Source: an uncultured Solirubrobacteraceae bacterium (GTDB lineage: Bacteria; Actinomycetota; Thermoleophilia; Solirubrobacterales; Solirubrobacteraceae). Taken from it: a DNA stretch of 9,014 nucleotides. A program made the translations under genes and the position numbers. Under the pieces are notes generated by a model. It worked only from the letters and a program-made list of their open reading frames with translations. It did not search any database and was not told the DNA's origin. The stretch is from contig CATPAX010000223.1 of assembly GCA_955652215.1 (NCBI GenBank), forward strand, positions 1 through 9,014. Direction: 5' to 3'. Below are positions 6,426-9,014 of this stretch, one piece after another. How positions within the stretch are numbered: the stretch's first letter is position 1; each line of letters opens with the position of its first letter.

Positions 6426-7534
6426 TCGCGGCTGACCGCGTTCACCAGCTTCTCCGCGACGAGCTCCATCAGCTCGTTATCCGCGGTGGTCACGCGGACG
6501 TAGCCCGGAAGCCCGAGCTCGCTGCCCGGGCGCACCAGCAGGCCGTCGCGGGCGAGCGCTTCGGTGACCGGGAGATCGTCGGTGCCGAGGTCGACCAGCA
6601 CGAAATTCGCATCGGATGGCAGGCACCTGAAGCCTGCCTCGACGAGCGGGGCGGTCAGGTGCTCGCGCGCGTCGCGCACTTGAGCTCGCCTGGCGCGAAG
6701 CAGGTCAACTCGGCGCAGGCTGGCCAGCCCGGCGGACAGAGCGGCGCGATTGACGTTGAACGGCTCGTGCACGGCGTTCAGATAGGACGCCAGCGAGGCC
6801 TCGACCAGGGCATAGCCGAGCCGCAGTCCGGCAAGGCCGAAGATCTTCGAGAACGTCCGCAGGACGATCAGCTGGCGCCCGGCATCGACATCGGCGAGCG
6901 TGTTCATCCGCCGCGCCGGATCAATGTAGTCGCCGTAGGCCTCATCGACGACGGCCACGCAACCGGGCGGCAAGGAGTCGAGGAACGCGGGCCACTCCGT
7001 GCCGTCCAGCCGCAACCCTGTGGGGTTGTTCGGGTTGCAGATCCACACCAGCTTTGCGCCGTGTTCGCGACACGCCCGTGCGATTCGCTCGAGGTCGAAC
7101 GCCAGCGACGCAGTGCAGTCGACCCGATAGACCGCGGCGCCGGCGACCGAGCACGCCTGGGCGTAGAGGCCGTAGGTGGGGCGGGGTATCACGACCGGGT
7201 CGCCAGGGTCGATGAACGCGGTACACAGCGCGAGCGTCAGCGCTTGGATGCCGTGTCCGGGAACGATCTGGGCTGGAGAGGCGCCGGTCCACGCGGCCAG
7301 GGCTGCGCGGAGATCGTCGTAGCTGCCCTCCGGGTAGCTCCACGCCCCCGCTTCGACGTCCGCCGCCGTCTCCTCGATCACGCCCGGTAGCGGGCCGAAC
7401 AGGCTCTCGTTCCAGTTCAAGCGCACCACCTGATCGAGACCGAGTCGGGCCTTGGTCTCAGCGCCGCTGACCCCCGGCGAGTACGCGCCGACGCCGAGCA
7501 CCGAGCGACGCAGAAGCGGCTCCCAGCCGGTCAT
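6410..7534 (-). CDS. HisC-like PLP-dependent class I/II aminotransferase
   Basis: Fold-type I aminotransferase of 374 residues, closest in motif style to histidinol-phosphate and related aminotransferases. N-terminal L-N-W-N-E-S-L-F-G-P (39-48) is the HisC-type substrate-arm motif. Cofactor-site residues are visible: N170 in N-P-N-N-P-T-G, D197 and Y200 in D-E-A-Y, Schiff-base K230 in T-F-S-K and R238 in F-G-L-A-G-L-R-L-G. R347 in Y-V-R-V-T is the expected carboxylate-binding Arg. The ATG at 7534 is chosen because it forms an ATGA overlap with the flavoprotein stop and is preceded by GGTGA. The frame is open to 7639, but that 35-residue Arg/Gly-rich extension lies inside the flavoprotein gene. 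There are no other histidine biosynthesis genes, so a catabolic or specialised transamination is more likely than histidine synthesis. Confidence 0.9.
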   Translation of the reverse strand: MTGWEPLLRRSVLGVGAYSPGVSGAETKARLGLDQVVRLNWNESLFGPLPGVIEETAADVEAGAWSYPEGSYDDLRAALAAWTGASPAQIVPGHGIQALTLALCTAFIDPGDPVVIPRPTYGLYAQACSVAGAAVYRVDCTASLAFDLERIARACREHGAKLVWICNPNNPTGLRLDGTEWPAFLDSLPPGCVAVVDEAYGDYIDPARRMNTLADVDAGRQLIVLRTFSKIFGLAGLRLGYALVEASLASYLNAVHEPFNVNRAALSAGLASLRRVDLLRARRAQVRDAREHLTAPLVEAGFRCLPSDANFVLVDLGTDDLPVTEALARDGLLVRPGSELGLPGYVRVTTADNELMELVAEKLVNAVSREALAR

Positions 7535-9014
7535 CGCGTCACCGCAAGGGTTCCCTCGAGCACGGCCTCCTCGAGTGTCCGGGGACCCAGCACGTCGCCG
7601 GCACGGACCGCGCCCGGATGGTCCTCGAGCTCTGACCACAATTCGTCCACGGGGACTCGGCCCTGAGCGAGGACCAGCGTGGCGGTCTCTGGCAGCGGTT
7701 TCGAGCGTCCCGAGAACACGTGCCTCAGCAGCGGCTCGGGACCGGCGAGCACAAGCTCGGTGTGGTGGAGAATCGGTACGCCGAGCTCGTCCAAGCGTGC
7801 CAGGTACAGGTTGCGTTGGTACTGGTGGACGGTCTCGCCGGGCGCGGGCGCGGCACAGGCGAGCGTCACCTCGATCCCGGCGCCGGCGAGGCGCTCGGCC
7901 GCGTCAAGGCCGTCCCAACCGCCTCCCCAATCCGCGACCAATGCGGGCCCGGCGACATCGTTCGGGCTGCGGATTGTGTCCCACGCATCGAACACCGAGA
8001 CGGCCATGTTGGCAGGCAGCTGCGGGCGGTACGGCCGCGCCCCGCTGGCCAGAACCACCGCGTCATAACCGCCGGCAAGCTCCGCTTTGGCAGTGACTCC
8101 GAGCCGCACTTCGATGCCGGCCACTTGTAGGCGTGCCAGCGTCGAGCGCCGGTAGCGTTCCCAGAGCTCCTCGTGGGCCGGGGCCAGAGATGCGAGCCGC
8201 AGCTGGCCGCCGATGTCACCGTCGCGCTCGACCACGGTCACCACGTCACCGGCGGTGGTGGCCTGCAGTGCGGCCGCGAGGCCGGCGGGGCCGGCTCCGA
8301 TCACCAGGACACGGCGCCCGCCCCTTGCTCCGGGCGGCCGGGGCGCTCCGGGAGCGGCCAGGGTTCGCTCACGCCCCGTCCGCGGGTTGACAGCACAGCC
8401 GATCGGAACGCCAGCGTGATAGTGCCCGATACACGACTGGTTACAGCCGACGCACTCGATCACCTCGCTCCCGCGCGCCCCGAAGCTCTTCACGAGCAGC
8501 TCGGGATCGGCGATCAGCGCCCGCGTCATCCCCACCAGGTCGGCGGTGCCGTCTGCCAGCACTCTCTCCGCGGCGTCGAGATCGACGATCCGCGTGGTTG
8601 CGATCAGGACAGCCTCAGGCACCGCTGAGCGGATCGCGGCCGCCGGTTCCGCGATTGCGCTCTGCTCCGTCGGAGGAGGCGGCGCGATCCAGGTCGAAGC
8701 GGCGGGATACGCCGAGTGACCCAGCGCGAGCGAGATGAAGTCGACCAATCTGGAGTCCCACAGCTCGCGCGCGATCTCCGCGCATTGCTCGCCATGCAGG
8801 CCTTCCGGGGCAAGCTCGTCGGCCGAGATTCGGACCCCGACCGCCATCGCGTGTCCCGCATTGGAGCGAACCGCCTCGAGGATCGCCCCGGCGAACCGCA
8901 ACCGGCCTGGCATCGAGGAGTCGTAGCGGTCTCTGCGGCGATTGCTGACCGGGGAGAAGAACTGCGCCGGCAGGTAGCCGTGCGCCATCGAGATCTCGAT
9001 GCCGTCCAGTCCTC
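7531..9014 (-). CDS. Fe-S flavoprotein of the trimethylamine dehydrogenase / 2,4-dienoyl-CoA reductase family, 5'-truncated
   Basis: The reading frame enters from the right edge; G-L-D-G-I-E-I-S precedes the Met at 8988, so that Met is internal to the family TIM barrel. Numbering from it: A-H-G-Y-L-P-A-Q-F-F-S-P (2-13) is the barrel motif near the FMN. The [4Fe-4S] cysteines C179, C182, C186 and C198 fit C-x2-C-x3-C-x11-C (genomic 8395-8454). An FAD/ADP-binding fold begins V-L-V-I-G-A-G-P-A-G at 227-236, and a second nucleotide-type fold (348-378) has a degenerate glycine motif, as in trimethylamine dehydrogenase. T-L-V-L-A-Q-G-R-V-P-V-D-E-L-W-S-E-L (437-454) also aligns with that enzyme by hand. 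Such enzymes oxidatively demethylate amines or reduce enoyl groups. First visible gene of the minus operon, ATGA-coupled to the aminotransferase gene. Family sure, reaction not. Confidence 0.9.
   Translation of the reverse strand, partial: GLDGIEISMAHGYLPAQFFSPVSNRRRDRYDSSMPGRLRFAGAILEAVRSNAGHAMAVGVRISADELAPEGLHGEQCAEIARELWDSRLVDFISLALGHSAYPAASTWIAPPPPTEQSAIAEPAAAIRSAVPEAVLIATTRIVDLDAAERVLADGTADLVGMTRALIADPELLVKSFGARGSEVIECVGCNQSCIGHYHAGVPIGCAVNPRTGRERTLAAPGAPRPPGARGGRRVLVIGAGPAGLAAALQATTAGDVVTVVERDGDIGGQLRLASLAPAHEELWERYRRSTLARLQVAGIEVRLGVTAKAELAGGYDAVVLASGARPYRPQLPANMAVSVFDAWDTIRSPNDVAGPALVADWGGGWDGLDAAERLAGAGIEVTLACAAPAPGETVHQYQRNLYLARLDELGVPILHHTELVLAGPEPLLRHVFSGRSKPLPETATLVLAQGRVPVDELWSELEDHPGAVRAGDVLGPRTLEEAVLEGTLAVTR

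Noticed and set aside
6170..7390. A 406-codon open frame on the plus strand, opposite the aminotransferase and dehydrogenase genes.
   Set aside because: It is Arg/Gln/Gly-rich, matches no family I recognise and runs antisense to two genes with intact catalytic motifs. High GC leaves long chance frames.
7544..7554. Small inverted repeat AGGG/CCCT upstream of the aminotransferase start on the minus strand.
   Set aside because: Only about four pairs with a short loop inside the flavoprotein gene; too weak to call a regulatory hairpin.
7532..7639. A longer aminotransferase starting at 7639.
   Set aside because: The extra 35 residues are Arg/Gly/Pro-rich and lie inside the flavoprotein gene. The ATG at 7534 makes an ATGA overlap and gives a family-typical N-terminus.

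Overview
This is a GC-rich, gene-dense window with almost no intergenic DNA. Twin-arginine lipoprotein signals, GC-ending codons and strong AGGAGG ribosome sites suggest a high-GC actinobacterium, perhaps Thermoleophilia/Solirubrobacterales. That assignment is an inference from style, not from a marker gene. There are no rRNA, tRNA, CRISPR or insertion sequences, and no gene-free stretch above about 30 bases.

Plus strand, 1-5443: one compact operon, entering the window already in progress. It encodes a creatininase-family amidohydrolase (N-terminus cut off), then a complete PotABCD-type ABC importer in the order ATPase, Tat-lipoprotein binding protein, permease 1, permease 2, and finally a small uncharacterised lipoprotein. 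Junctions are a 14-base overlap, gaps of 17 and 13 bases, then two ATGA stop/start overlaps. A strong 12-bp hairpin lies in the binding-protein/permease gap and covers the likely GTG start of the first permease gene.

Minus strand, 9014-5440: a second operon, also entering from outside. It encodes a trimethylamine-dehydrogenase/dienoyl-CoA-reductase-like Fe-S flavoprotein (N-terminus cut off), a HisC-like PLP aminotransferase and a D-2-hydroxyacid dehydrogenase. The flavoprotein and aminotransferase genes share an ATGA overlap. The aminotransferase and dehydrogenase genes are separated by a diverged 29-bp tandem duplication of what looks like an ancestral ATGA junction, which creates a 10-codon mini-ORF coupled at both ends. 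The two operons converge with overlapping stop codons.

Taken together, the window looks like an uptake-and-catabolism locus for a small nitrogen compound. The importer resembles the polyamine family, but its binding protein seems to lack the acidic residues that grip polyamines while keeping the tryptophans. An amidohydrolase, an amine-dehydrogenase-like flavoprotein, a transaminase and a 2-hydroxyacid dehydrogenase could then open, demethylate or oxidise, deaminate and reduce the product. The substrate cannot be named from the sequence.
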